DNA of 64,000 nt from CAVYXZ01 sp965223835 (lineage in GTDB: Bacteria > Chloroflexota > Anaerolineae > Aggregatilineales > Phototrophicaceae). Within the stretch, counting starts at the first letter, position 1; the number at the start of each line of letters is the position of its first letter. Below the pieces are notes generated by a model. That model was not told the DNA's origin and did no database searches. It worked only from the letters and a program-made list of their open reading frames with translations. The stretch is taken from the NCBI GenBank assembly GCA_965223835.1, contig CBDCXQ010000001.1, positions 3,658,001 through 3,722,000 on the forward strand, read 5' to 3'. Positions 8,560 to 16,813 of the stretch are shown here, piece after piece. A program made the translations under genes and the position numbers.

Positions 8560-9484
8560 ACAGCGTTCATTGTTGCTCACAGCCCCGCACCATCTGGCGT
8601 GGCAGACCGAACCATTGCCGCTATTGGGTGCAACTGACATATTGGTGCAAACGCATGTCGGTGCGATCAGTATTGGGACCGAAATTCCCCTGTATGCCAA
8701 CACGACCCGCAGCAGCACCCCATTAAACTACCCGCAGATGACCGGCTACGAAAGCTACGGTGAGGTGCTCGCAGTCGGCCACGATGTTACGCATTTTCAA
8801 GTTGGCGACAAAGCCGTCGCATTCTATGGACATCGAACGTTTGCAATTGTGCCAGAAACGCGGGCGTTGCCGGTCCCAGCATACATCAATCCACGCCAGG
8901 CGTTGCTGGCAATCCTTAGCTGCGACGTGGCAAAGGGTGTCCGCAAACTGGCACTGCAACCCGAAACAACCGTCCTGGTGACCGGTGGCGGCGCAATTGG
9001 CTTATTGACGGTGGGCATACTGCGATTATATGGCATTCAATCGGTAGATGTTATTGAACCCCTTGCAAAACGGCGAGAAATCGCCCTGGAGTTGGGCGCA
9101 CGGGCCGTGTATCTCCCTGATGAGCCGCTACCCACTACCTACATAGCAGGTTTTGAATGCTCAAGCTATGATAAAGCGTTTGCCCAGTTGCAACGGGCAC
9201 TGGCTCCTAATGGTCGTCTCTGTGTACTGGCCGATGGCAATCGTGAGCCTTTGACTCTGCTCCCCGAATTTCATAGCAAAGAATTACAGGTGTGTGGTTC
9301 TAGCGATGGTTGGGATTATTCCGCCCATGCCAGCTGGTTCTTTGCCGCACTACGCGATCAACCGCTGCCGTTTGCCCGAATTTTTGATGTTGAAATTACA
9401 GAAACGGACTTGGCAGACACCTTTCGCAAACTGGCCGAAAATAATCACGCTGCCGTAAAGGTGCTGGTTAACTATAGGGCTTAA
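8543..9484 (+). CDS. MDR-superfamily zinc-type alcohol dehydrogenase-like protein
   Basis: A 313-residue medium-chain dehydrogenase/reductase. The N-terminal GroES-like domain (about 1-125) contains GYESYGEV where classical enzymes have the GHE motif. The nucleotide-binding domain starts with VTGGGAIGLLTVG (about residue 147). The usual catalytic-zinc Cys and structural zinc Cys cluster are absent, so it belongs to a BchC-like or zinc-independent subgroup. It overlaps the upstream hypothetical gene by 17 bases, and the methyltransferase gene follows after 42 bases. Substrate unknown. Confidence 0.82.
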   Translation: MNAPTEQRSLLLTAPHHLAWQTEPLPLLGATDILVQTHVGAISIGTEIPLYANTTRSSTPLNYPQMTGYESYGEVLAVGHDVTHFQVGDKAVAFYGHRTFAIVPETRALPVPAYINPRQALLAILSCDVAKGVRKLALQPETTVLVTGGGAIGLLTVGILRLYGIQSVDVIEPLAKRREIALELGARAVYLPDEPLPTTYIAGFECSSYDKAFAQLQRALAPNGRLCVLADGNREPLTLLPEFHSKELQVCGSSDGWDYSAHASWFFAALRDQPLPFARIFDVEITETDLADTFRKLAENNHAAVKVLVNYRA

Positions 9485-9526
9485 AGAGCCTTTTTTCACC
9501 TCGCCTGCTCAGGTATCATAGCGCCT

Positions 9527-10291
9527 ATGAAACCACCTGAGACCGCCTCACGTTATGAAAGCACCCGCCACGCCTGGGAGGACATCTGGGATAGCGCCTC
9601 GATAGAAGTTGAGTTGCAAGCAGTGCAATATCCACGTTCACTGGCAACGATTCAGACGTATTTGCCCTACCTCGATAAGGACAGTTTGATACTAGAGGCT
9701 GGTAGTGGCCTGAGCGCCATTGTAATCACCCTGCGAACACTGGGTTATCGGGTGTTGGGTCTGGATTATGCCGAGAATGCGTTGCACGCTTCGCGTAATT
9801 ATGACGCAAGCCTGCCGTTGTTGGCCGGTGATATTCATCAGTTACCATGCGCCAACGAGTCGATTGGGGCTTACCTTTCATTCGGCGTATTAGAGCATTT
9901 TGAGCATGGTATGGGGCCAGCACTGGCTGAAGCCTATCGGGTTCTGCGACCAGGCGGAACGCTGATTTTGACCATTCCCTACCCCAACATCGTGCAACGT
10001 TTGATAACCTGGAAACGGCAGCAACAGGGGGCCAGCCACCTGAGCAACGACCAATTTTATGAAAGCACTTACACGCGCACTGCGTTGACGCAGGCAGTCG
10101 AGGCTGCCGGTTTTACTCTGGGTCATATACAACCAACCAGCCACGCATTTACCCTGTGGGGATTGGGCGGTCCGTTCCGTGGTCGAGGTTATTATGAGAC
10201 CAGTTCATTGGCAGATAGTCTGGGGACTCTGCTACGGTGGGCACTACCCTGGGCATTCAACTTCATGACGCTGATTATCGCCCGCAAGTAA
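9527..10291 (+). CDS. SAM-dependent class I methyltransferase
   Basis: A 254-residue Rossmann-fold methyltransferase. Motif I is LILEAGSGLSAI (near residue 54), the acidic end of strand 2 is GLDYAENAL, then AGDIHQLPC, and motif post-II is SFGVLEHFE followed by EAYRVLRPGGTLILTIP. The order and spacing match the UbiE/Methyltransf_11 group, which methylates small molecules or lipids. It may be co-transcribed with the MDR gene 42 bases upstream, although the tail of that gene is followed by a short T6 run. The C-terminal segment (residues about 200-254) is hydrophobic and could associate with membrane. Confidence 0.88.
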   Translation: MKPPETASRYESTRHAWEDIWDSASIEVELQAVQYPRSLATIQTYLPYLDKDSLILEAGSGLSAIVITLRTLGYRVLGLDYAENALHASRNYDASLPLLAGDIHQLPCANESIGAYLSFGVLEHFEHGMGPALAEAYRVLRPGGTLILTIPYPNIVQRLITWKRQQQGASHLSNDQFYESTYTRTALTQAVEAAGFTLGHIQPTSHAFTLWGLGGPFRGRGYYETSSLADSLGTLLRWALPWAFNFMTLIIARK

Positions 10292-10462
10292 AATGAATTT
10301 CCGTACACCACCAATGTCATAGTTGCAACCATGACATCGCCTGCTCAATTCGTGACAAAAATCACTATCTCCAGCGCGTGGTCCATGAGACAATTAGTTC
10401 ATCTTAAATTGGTATATCTCCTTCCCACCTCCCGGGGAAGGGCGGAGAGTTAACTGAGTACG

Positions 10463-10609
10463 GTGTGTGAGCCACCGGAAGTCAAAGCTGTTGTCGAGGA
10501 CCTGAACGATTATCCCCTCAAAGCAGAAGCGCTTTCCAGCGCAGCTCATTGCCATCATTGCGGTCGGAAGCTGTCAGCCACACCAACGACTGCACTGGGA
10601 TTGCCCTAA
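10463..10609 (+). CDS. Possible small CxxC protein (48 aa)
   Basis: A GTG-initiated frame of 48 codons. It encodes an acidic N-terminal helix and a single HCHHCGRKLS segment that resembles half of a zinc ribbon. A GGCGGAGAG sequence lies about 13 bases upstream, a little far for a ribosome site. A strong intrinsic terminator begins 21 bases after the stop, which supports a short transcription unit ending here. Only one CxxC pair is present, so it may be a remnant or not translated at all. Confidence 0.3.
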   Translation: MCEPPEVKAVVEDLNDYPLKAEALSSAAHCHHCGRKLSATPTTALGLP

Positions 10610-10629
10610 ATTAGTACCCCTTTTCTCGC

Positions 10630-10663
10630 AGCGCCATCCAGCCCCGGATGGCGCTTTGCTTTG
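10630..10663 (+). terminator. Strong intrinsic terminator
   Basis: AGCGCCATCC (10630-10639) pairs perfectly with GGATGGCGCT (10646-10655) across a six-base loop, and the stem is followed by TTGCTTTGT. No large gene ends close by; the nearest candidate is the small frame ending at 10609. Confidence 0.8.
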
Positions 10664-10691
10664 TATAACAATTGTCAAACTGTAAATTTTC

Positions 10692-10719
10692 TTGACACTT
10701 GCAATACTTTCTTTATGCT
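10692..10719 (+). promoter_or_regulatory. Sigma-70 promoter for the FAD-oxidoreductase-like gene
   Basis: TTGACA (10692-10697) and TATGCT (10714-10719) are separated by 16 bases. Transcription would start near 10726, where an ATG stands in a frame different from the FAD-like gene. Confidence 0.6.
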
Positions 10720-10741
10720 AAACTGATGCAAGTAGTGTTAT

Positions 10742-12187
10742 TTGACGAACACGCATCCCTACAGGTGGAATGTTCTGGTGGTCCGGTATCATTTTGTCAA
10801 TCGCAATTGCGACCAGCAGGCAGTCGTGTTGGGAGCAGATCTTGCTGGACTACTCATGGCTCGGATTCTGCTCGACCATTTCCACCGGGTCACGGTCATA
10901 AGCAATCAGCGCTTGCTAAGAGAACCGACACCACCGGCGACGCTGCAACAGGCACTCCCAATGCATGTGCTGGCAGTGCAAGGTCAGCGCCAACTCGAAC
11001 GGCTATTTCCGGGCCTGACCGCAGAACTCATCATAGCCGGGGCACCAAACATTTCTTGGACGGCCGATGCTCCCCTACTACTACCCAATGGCTGGGGGCC
11101 ACGCTTCCATTCAGATCTGATTTCACGCTCGACAACCTACAATTTACTGCGGCATCGTGTATACCAGCGTCTAGCAGATTATAGTCGTGGTCGTCTGACC
11201 TTCCTGGAACAACGCCAGATATGTGACATTCAGCCCAATCATACACGACCTCGCGTCATAATTCGGTCACCAGCCAGCGGAACGCAAACTACCCTTACTC
11301 CTGACTTGATCGTAGATACATCAGCGCAACCTACCGCTTGGCGTTGCCAGGCCGAAACCACGACGATAAGCAGCAGCAAGGGACTGACGGCGGTACAGGT
11401 GTTTCAACGCCCACTGGGACTTGATCTCGGTTGGCGAGCGCTGCTGCTACTTCCACATCAAGACCAACCGGGGGGTGCCATCATTCCGGTTGAGGGCCAA
11501 CAGTGGTTGGTTATGCTGAGCGACCTCAAAGTGTTACCGAAAAACGACGCCGAATTCATGTATCTGGCAAGCAAAGTTCGTTCACCGATACTGGCGGAGG
11601 CCTTACGTGGTGTGGACTCACTTAGCCCGATCTTTGGTTCTACCGATACCACCAGCCAGCTCTGGCATTTCCATCAGGTCCCTACGTGGCCTGACCGCCT
11701 GATTGATACCCAAGCAGTCCATCTAAATCCGATTCTGGGTCTCGATTTAACGCTTGCTACGATGAGCGCCTTGACACTCCGCGAAGCTCTCGACGACCAG
11801 CGCAAACGTTATCCTGATGGTAATCTGACTGGGTTGGGGCCGCGTTTTCAAAAGCGCCTGGCCCGGACTCTGGCGTTCCCCTGGCAGTTCTTGAAGTTTC
11901 AGGAAAACACTGGCATGAACAGAAAAACACGCTGGCTGCAATGGTATGGTAAACAGGTTTTCGAAGCAGCCCGTCATGATCCAGCAATACTGGAAAAGCT
12001 ACTCGCTGTCGTGGGATTAGCAACACCCCCGCACCAGTTATTTAGCCCACACATGATGCGGCAAGTCTCGCAGCAACTTCGCAATTCTCGGCAATATATC
12101 GCCGCGCCAAATCCGCCGCCATTGCCGGAAAAGCGCCAGACAATCACCCAGGAAATGGCAGCCCTGGCTATCAGTCGGGACCGATAA
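10742..12187 (+). CDS. Divergent FAD-dependent monooxygenase homologue
   Basis: This 481-residue protein aligns by eye with the NAD/FAD-binding PHBH-like monooxygenases: a Rossmann start, a conserved RILLDHF helix, ERLFPGL, and a late WPDRLI...NPILG block. The FAD-contact motifs are eroded. The glycine-rich turn reads GADLAG, the acidic residue that ends strand 2 (ERD in relatives) is replaced by SNQ, the basic GVPQ..H segment is missing, and the GD motif reads DTQ. It may no longer bind FAD or may bind another ligand. Start is uncertain: the frame opens at TTG 10742 without a ribosome site, and GTG codons further in are alternatives. The promoter at 10692 lies just upstream. Confidence 0.65.
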   Translation: MTNTHPYRWNVLVVRYHFVNRNCDQQAVVLGADLAGLLMARILLDHFHRVTVISNQRLLREPTPPATLQQALPMHVLAVQGQRQLERLFPGLTAELIIAGAPNISWTADAPLLLPNGWGPRFHSDLISRSTTYNLLRHRVYQRLADYSRGRLTFLEQRQICDIQPNHTRPRVIIRSPASGTQTTLTPDLIVDTSAQPTAWRCQAETTTISSSKGLTAVQVFQRPLGLDLGWRALLLLPHQDQPGGAIIPVEGQQWLVMLSDLKVLPKNDAEFMYLASKVRSPILAEALRGVDSLSPIFGSTDTTSQLWHFHQVPTWPDRLIDTQAVHLNPILGLDLTLATMSALTLREALDDQRKRYPDGNLTGLGPRFQKRLARTLAFPWQFLKFQENTGMNRKTRWLQWYGKQVFEAARHDPAILEKLLAVVGLATPPHQLFSPHMMRQVSQQLRNSRQYIAAPNPPPLPEKRQTITQEMAALAISRDR

Positions 12188-12351
12188 CGCGCTCGTAGCT
12201 TAATGAACATTGCTTGACTTCATACTGGCTGTCTCGTACAATTGGAAACAGCTTCACCAAAACAAGTAATCTAGGGTAGTATCATTAGCATCCCTTAATA
12301 ATTGTATTTTCCAGGTTGACAACAAGTTTAGCCTCCGGGAGTAAAGTTAAA

Positions 12352-12885
12352 ATGAATGGTGAGCCAATTGTTGCGGTTTTTCCATCACGGGTCATTCTCA
12401 CGAAGGCACTGGACCGAATTATCGAAATGGACTACATCAACATTCGGCAAGCGGCGATTATCGCGAAAGCGCATGACGGCGAAATCGTCATTCTCGATGA
12501 TGATATCAGCCCCAATGAAGGGGGGATCGCCGGAGGAACATTGGGCGCTGCGATGACTGCACTGGGCCTGGTACAGTTAGGCGCATTGACTCTGCCAGGA
12601 ATTGGCCCCATTATCGCGATTGGGACCGGGCTGGTTGCTGGTGGATTGTTAGGCAATATCACCGGACGCGTCGCCGCTGGTTTGCTTGATTTTGATTACA
12701 AAAACTTGCACATTCGAACACTGGCCGCCGAGTTACACGCCGGACATCCGGCCCTGGTCTTGGATGTTGAGGATGGGGAAAAAATTCTACCGCGACTGCG
12801 CGAAGACCTGATCCCCTACCGGGCTGAACTGGTTGAGTCATTGCATGAAGCGCGATATGCCGTTAGCAAAATGGCAAAGACTTAA
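12352..12885 (+). CDS. DUF1269-like membrane-associated protein
   Basis: A 177-residue protein with an N-terminal alpha/beta part (KALDRII, AAIIAKAHDGEIVILDD) followed by a glycine-rich hydrophobic hairpin (about residues 60-105, many G/A with LGxxxG spacing) and a C-terminal alpha/beta part ending with VLDVEDGE. This order is typical of DUF1269 and general-stress 17M-like proteins, whose function is not established. I chose ATG 12352 because GGGAG lies about ten bases upstream; an in-frame TTG at 12316 would add 12 residues. It is followed by an intrinsic terminator at 12919-12948 and has no close partner gene. Confidence 0.72.
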   Translation: MNGEPIVAVFPSRVILTKALDRIIEMDYINIRQAAIIAKAHDGEIVILDDDISPNEGGIAGGTLGAAMTALGLVQLGALTLPGIGPIIAIGTGLVAGGLLGNITGRVAAGLLDFDYKNLHIRTLAAELHAGHPALVLDVEDGEKILPRLREDLIPYRAELVESLHEARYAVSKMAKT

Positions 12886-12918
12886 TATTTTTTCATATAC
12901 GCAACCCCATAGAATTGC

Positions 12919-12948
12919 TGCCGGTCTACATGAGGCCGGTTTTTGTTT
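12919..12948 (+). terminator. Intrinsic terminator after the DUF1269-like gene
   Basis: CCGGTC (12921-12926) pairs with GGCCGG (12934-12939, one G-U) and is followed by TTTTTGTTT. It lies about 35 bases after the stop codon. Confidence 0.8.
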
Positions 12949-12994
12949 GCACAACTGACAACTCCCTAAAATCAATTTAGCGATTCTTCGATAG

Positions 12995-13008
12995 GTGTCA
13001 CGTGACAC
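12995..13008. promoter_or_regulatory. Perfect 14-bp palindrome upstream of the glycosyltransferase gene
   Basis: GTGTCACGTGACAC is fully self-complementary and sits 111 bases upstream of the ATG at 13119, in a region with no gene. It could be the site of a dimeric regulator; no regulator gene is adjacent. Confidence 0.4.
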
Positions 13009-13118
13009 AAGCTAGACGACTATTCCGTCACCCCCCTGCCCCATCACGGCGATGCTAGTCAAGACTTATGTTTGTTTGTATGATGAAATGCTGAGGTTGG
13101 TTGTAAGAAAGTTAATGA

Positions 13119-15068
13119 ATGCTGGATCAACAATTGACGGGATACATCCCCTTCGCATCCCCAACACACAAGCCAATCAGCCTGAGCCACTGGTTCTGGC
13201 CCGGCCTACTGTTGATCACAATGTTAGGAGCAGTACCTCGCGTCATGATCTACGATTATGGACTGCCATATATTGAGTATATTGATGAGGTACAGTTGTA
13301 CTGGTATGGACAAACAGCCCGCGGCTTGACCGACCTAAAAGCCAACAATATCCGCACCTATCCACCCGCTATCGTACAAATGCATGTTTTCATTCAAAAT
13401 GCACTGGAAGCTCGAGGTGAAAGCGGGTTAGCAATGACCGTGCGATCATTGCGACTGCTAGCAGTAGGCTCTAATCTAATTGGAATAATACTGCTTGGAA
13501 TCGCGGCACGCCTGGTTGCAGGTGATGTTGCCGGGTGGGCCGCAGCCTTGATGTGGGCTTTCATACCTGTTCTGGTAGAACGTTCGATTCTGGCAATCCC
13601 CGAGTCATTCGTTTATCCGCTGTTTGCACTCAACTTAATTTTCTTGGCCCTGGCCTGTCTCCGTAACTGGCGCTGGGCATTTGCTTGCCTGGGAACCACC
13701 GGCCTCATCTTATTATTCGAATATCGGCTATTTGTCACGGCTGTTCCCGCGTTATTTGTCTTGATGCAGGTGTTCGCTCGGCGCTATGGCTGGCGGATCA
13801 CCGTCGTCCTTAGTTTTATCCTGACCACTATTGGAATTCTGGCATTTTACCAAATTATCCCCGTTAATTATCAACGCTGGCTACTGCGAGTATTAACCAC
13901 TGAACTATGGAATCTTCCGCTACTGTACCAGCATTTCTATGAAACACTAAGTACGGTAAACCTGCCCGGTTTCGTCATCATGGTTGGCCTGGGCAGTGTA
14001 GTCTGGAGCATCGTGCATCGTCACAATTGGCGACAGCAACGTCCGATACTGCTGGGCTTACTGCTGCTGTTGGCGACTCTAATTATGTTGTCTTCCAGTG
14101 CAATTCATTGGACCCACGATCGGGGGGTGCGAATTCAGCATGTACTACCGGCCAGCGCGGTGTTGATTATGATCATGAGTATGGCATTTGGACAGATCAT
14201 GGCAGTGCCTGCTTCCCGTTGGCTGCGCTGGAGTGTGGTATTGATTGTTGCAACGATTGTACTGGGACCCCAGATTGTCTCATTACGGGCGCTTGTGAAT
14301 GATCGGGAGGTTCAAAATTGGCAGGTTATTATTCGACAGTGGGCAGATGTTAATCTATCCCCCGGCACGGTGATCGTTTACGATGAGCACGGACGCACGT
14401 TTAACCCCAATTGGGGTGGAATCCAGGGTCGTCAATGGTTCGATTGGTGGGTAACGGAAGATATCCTAGAATATCCGCTGGAGGAATGGGTTGATGACCG
14501 GGTGATGACCTATACCCTGCTGCCGATACCCCAACAGCGACAACTTGAGTCCTCTGAAGCCGGGCGTGATTTGCTGTCCCAGATGCTGCGACTGCGTGAT
14601 TTTGTGCATCCGCCCACGCGACGTGAGCCAGAAGGTATTTTTTACCGCTTGTGGCGCATGGAACATGAACTTGAGATCAATTTTGGCGATCAAATCATCC
14701 TGACCGGCTATGACCAACAGCCAACAACTGACCTGCAACCCGGTGACACGGTGGAGTTTACGCTGTACTGGCAAGCAGCGACAACCCCCGCTGATAATTA
14801 CCAGTTATTTATGCATCTTGTACCGCTAGATGAGTATGCAGTGCTGGCGCAGCATGATAGCTCGCCGGCAGTGCCGGAACGCCTGACACTAACCTGGACT
14901 GAACCCAGCGAGACTCTCATTAGCCCACCCTTCCCGCTGACACTACCCCCTGACCTACCGTCCGGTGAATATCGGGTCATGGTCGGCCTGTATAAATTCG
15001 AAACTGGCGTGCGACTGTCTGTAGGCACTGGCGATGCCTATGAACTGACCCGTATCCAAATTCCCTGA
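13119..15068 (+). CDS. GT39-like membrane glycosyltransferase
   Basis: A 649-residue integral membrane protein. The first helix (WFWPGLLLITMLGAV) is followed by an acidic first loop (IDEVQLYWYG), the position where ArnT/PMT enzymes carry their catalytic Asp. At least ten further hydrophobic segments lie between residues 100 and 390. The C-terminal part (about 510-649) is a soluble beta-sandwich with phrases such as LQPGDTVEFTLYWQA and LPSGEYRVMVGLYKFETG. Such enzymes transfer sugars from polyprenyl-phosphate donors outside the membrane. The acceptor is unknown. A related architecture occurs at 57123-59351. The ATG has no good Shine-Dalgarno, so the start is tentative. Confidence 0.85.
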   Translation: MLDQQLTGYIPFASPTHKPISLSHWFWPGLLLITMLGAVPRVMIYDYGLPYIEYIDEVQLYWYGQTARGLTDLKANNIRTYPPAIVQMHVFIQNALEARGESGLAMTVRSLRLLAVGSNLIGIILLGIAARLVAGDVAGWAAALMWAFIPVLVERSILAIPESFVYPLFALNLIFLALACLRNWRWAFACLGTTGLILLFEYRLFVTAVPALFVLMQVFARRYGWRITVVLSFILTTIGILAFYQIIPVNYQRWLLRVLTTELWNLPLLYQHFYETLSTVNLPGFVIMVGLGSVVWSIVHRHNWRQQRPILLGLLLLLATLIMLSSSAIHWTHDRGVRIQHVLPASAVLIMIMSMAFGQIMAVPASRWLRWSVVLIVATIVLGPQIVSLRALVNDREVQNWQVIIRQWADVNLSPGTVIVYDEHGRTFNPNWGGIQGRQWFDWWVTEDILEYPLEEWVDDRVMTYTLLPIPQQRQLESSEAGRDLLSQMLRLRDFVHPPTRREPEGIFYRLWRMEHELEINFGDQIILTGYDQQPTTDLQPGDTVEFTLYWQAATTPADNYQLFMHLVPLDEYAVLAQHDSSPAVPERLTLTWTEPSETLISPPFPLTLPPDLPSGEYRVMVGLYKFETGVRLSVGTGDAYELTRIQIP

Positions 15069-15070
15069 CG

Positions 15071-15100
15071 TTGCACAGACGGAACCCAACGACGTATAAT
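15071..15100 (+). promoter_or_regulatory. Promoter of the BMC operon
   Basis: TTGCAC (15071-15076) and a perfect TATAAT (15095-15100) are 18 bases apart. The RpiB-like gene follows at 15130 with AAGGAG at 15119-15124. No other promoter of this quality is visible inside the operon. Confidence 0.7.
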
Positions 15101-15129
15101 CAGGGCGAATCGCTGGTAAAGGAGTCACC

Positions 15130-15801
15130 ATGTCGCAAGAGGATACTGTTCGCCGATTAGTCGCTGCTGCTCTAGAACGACGACTGGGATCGAACCCCAA
15201 AACGATTATTGACGCCGAAGCGATTGTGAAGCTACCCGAAGGCAGCACATTGCAGGTGCCGTCGAATGCGATTCTAACGCCGCTGGCTCAGAGCGCGGCG
15301 CTGGAACGGCGTATTCAGATCGTGACTGAAACGACAGAAAAACCCAGCGGCGAAAGAGTGATAGCGCTGGGAGCCGATCACGGTGGCTATGGTATGAAAG
15401 AAGCCCTTAAATCGCTGTTACAGGGTGATTATGTCATCATCGACTGCGGCACCGATAGCAGCGACAGTGTGGATTATCCTGATTATGCTGAGAAAGTAGC
15501 GGCTCTGGTCAGCACGGGTCGGGCCTGGCGCGGTATCATGGTTGATGGCGCTGGGATCGGGTCGAGCATGGTAGCGAATAAAGTACCAGGGGTGCGGGCA
15601 GCGCTCTGTTACGATCAGGCGACGGCCTTTAACAGCCGTGAACATAATGATGCCAATGTGTTAACGCTGGGCGCGGGATTGATCGGTAACGCGCTGGCCC
15701 AGCAGATCGTGCAAACCTGGTTGCAAACCGATTTTGGCGGCGGACGTCATGCCCGTCGCGTGGATAAAATTATGGCGGTGGAAAAGAAGTATCGCAATTA
15801 G
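15130..15801 (+). CDS. BMC-associated RpiB/LacAB-like sugar-phosphate isomerase
   Basis: A 223-residue protein. Residues 75-223 form an RpiB/LacAB domain (GADHGG at 81-86, DCGTDSSD at 105-112, GAGIGSS 140-146, NK 150-151, a REHNDANVLTLG block). Residues 1-20 form an amphipathic helix (V7, L10, V11, A14, L15, L19) that looks like an encapsulation peptide, and residues 24-65 a small conserved linker domain ending TPLAQSAALERRIQIV, a pattern I associate with BMC-targeted enzymes. Where canonical RpiB has the catalytic Cys (C65 of the copy at 31591-32067), this protein has D139. It probably interconverts sugar phosphates inside the compartment; the exact substrate is uncertain. It is first in the BMC operon, with AAGGAG six bases before the ATG. 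Confidence 0.88.
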   Translation: MSQEDTVRRLVAAALERRLGSNPKTIIDAEAIVKLPEGSTLQVPSNAILTPLAQSAALERRIQIVTETTEKPSGERVIALGADHGGYGMKEALKSLLQGDYVIIDCGTDSSDSVDYPDYAEKVAALVSTGRAWRGIMVDGAGIGSSMVANKVPGVRAALCYDQATAFNSREHNDANVLTLGAGLIGNALAQQIVQTWLQTDFGGGRHARRVDKIMAVEKKYRN

Positions 15802-15907
15802 AAGGCAGGCTTTCAGGCGAAAGTTGCAAGCAGGTTTGATTGGGGGGCCGATGGCTTGCCTCGCCTAAGTAATTGAGCGGATGAGGTAAGACAGACAGGC
15901 AAACATA

Positions 15908-16813
15908 ATGGCGAAAAACATGAAGCATGGTGACATGGACGATCTGGTCGAGCAAATCACCCAACAAGTGCTGGCCCGCTTTCAAGACGATAGTAGTCAT
16001 CAGCACACCGATTGTTGCGAACACGATGATGACGGACGCTGTGTACAACATTGCGCCAGTCGTGTGCAGCAGGTTATCCATAACGGCGCATCGCGCATCA
16101 GCGCTGGGCTGGGCTATATCCCGCGTGATCTGAGCGTTGCTCGCCTGATTGACCACACGCTCCTCAAACCCGATGCGAGTGCGGAGCAGATCGCGGAACT
16201 CTGTCAGGAAGCACGCGAATATCATTTTGCGTCGGTATGCGTCAACAGCGCCTATGTGCCACTGGCAGCCGATTTACTCAAGGGCAGTGACGTCGAAGTG
16301 TGTACCGTTGTTGGCTTTCCACTTGGCGCGTCGCCACCTGAGGTCAAAGCCTATGAAGCGCAGTTGGCGATCCAAAACGGCGCGACCGAAATCGACATGG
16401 TGATGAACATCGGCGTGCTGAAAAGCCACGACATCAAAGGCCTGTACCGCGATATTGCGACTGTCGTAGCGACTACCCATGCGCATAATGTCATTTGCAA
16501 AGTCATTCTGGAAACGGCACAACTGACCGACGAGGAAAAAGTGATCGCGTCGCAGGTGGCGCGAATGGCCGGGGCCGATTTTGTCAAGACGAGTACGGGT
16601 TTTGGTGGCGGCGGCGCAACTGTGAGCGATGTCGCATTGATGCGGCGGGTCGTCGGCCCAACGTTGGGCGTCAAAGCATCTGGCGGCGTGCGCAGCTATG
16701 CCGATGCCCAGGCGATGGTCGAGGCCGGAGCGACTCGTATCGGGGCCAGCGCGGGTGTGTCGATTGTCAAAGGCGCACGCGGCGAATCAGTCAGTGCGGG
16801 CAAGGGGTATTAA
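15908..16813 (+). CDS. deoC: BMC-targeted deoxyribose-phosphate aldolase
   Basis: This 301-residue DeoC-family aldolase cleaves 2-deoxyribose-5-phosphate to acetaldehyde and glyceraldehyde-3-phosphate. Catalytic residues are visible: Schiff-base K227 (VKTSTGF), K256 (GVKASGG) and D163 (EIDMVMN). About 75 residues precede the barrel, much more than in ordinary DeoC. Residues 9-26 form an amphipathic helix (L13, V14, I17, V21, L22, F25) fit for shell targeting, followed by a Cys/His cluster (H31, H33, C36, C37, H39, C45, H48, C49) that could bind metal. It is second in the BMC operon, 106 bases after the isomerase, and its TAA overlaps the next ATG by one base, implying translational coupling. 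This enzyme defines the compartment as SPU-like. Confidence 0.93.
   Translation: MAKNMKHGDMDDLVEQITQQVLARFQDDSSHQHTDCCEHDDDGRCVQHCASRVQQVIHNGASRISAGLGYIPRDLSVARLIDHTLLKPDASAEQIAELCQEAREYHFASVCVNSAYVPLAADLLKGSDVEVCTVVGFPLGASPPEVKAYEAQLAIQNGATEIDMVMNIGVLKSHDIKGLYRDIATVVATTHAHNVICKVILETAQLTDEEKVIASQVARMAGADFVKTSTGFGGGGATVSDVALMRRVVGPTLGVKASGGVRSYADAQAMVEAGATRIGASAGVSIVKGARGESVSAGKGY

Larger units (their letters stand above)
10292..10741. other. Intergenic region with hairpins, a possible small ORF and a terminator
   Basis: This 450-base gap holds a CCTTCCC/GGGAAGG hairpin around 10420-10440, a possible 48-codon ORF (10463-10609), a strong terminator (10630-10663) and the promoter of the next gene (10692-10719). 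The ordered series could be one short transcription unit, but I see no known RNA family in it. Confidence 0.5.

Noticed and set aside
10699..11184. Plus-strand ORF of 161 codons overlapping the FAD-like gene, with an internal ATG at the predicted transcription start
   Set aside because: Its translation has no domain pattern, whereas the other frame shows a clear oxidoreductase layout over 480 residues. The leaderless ATG is recorded as an oddity only.
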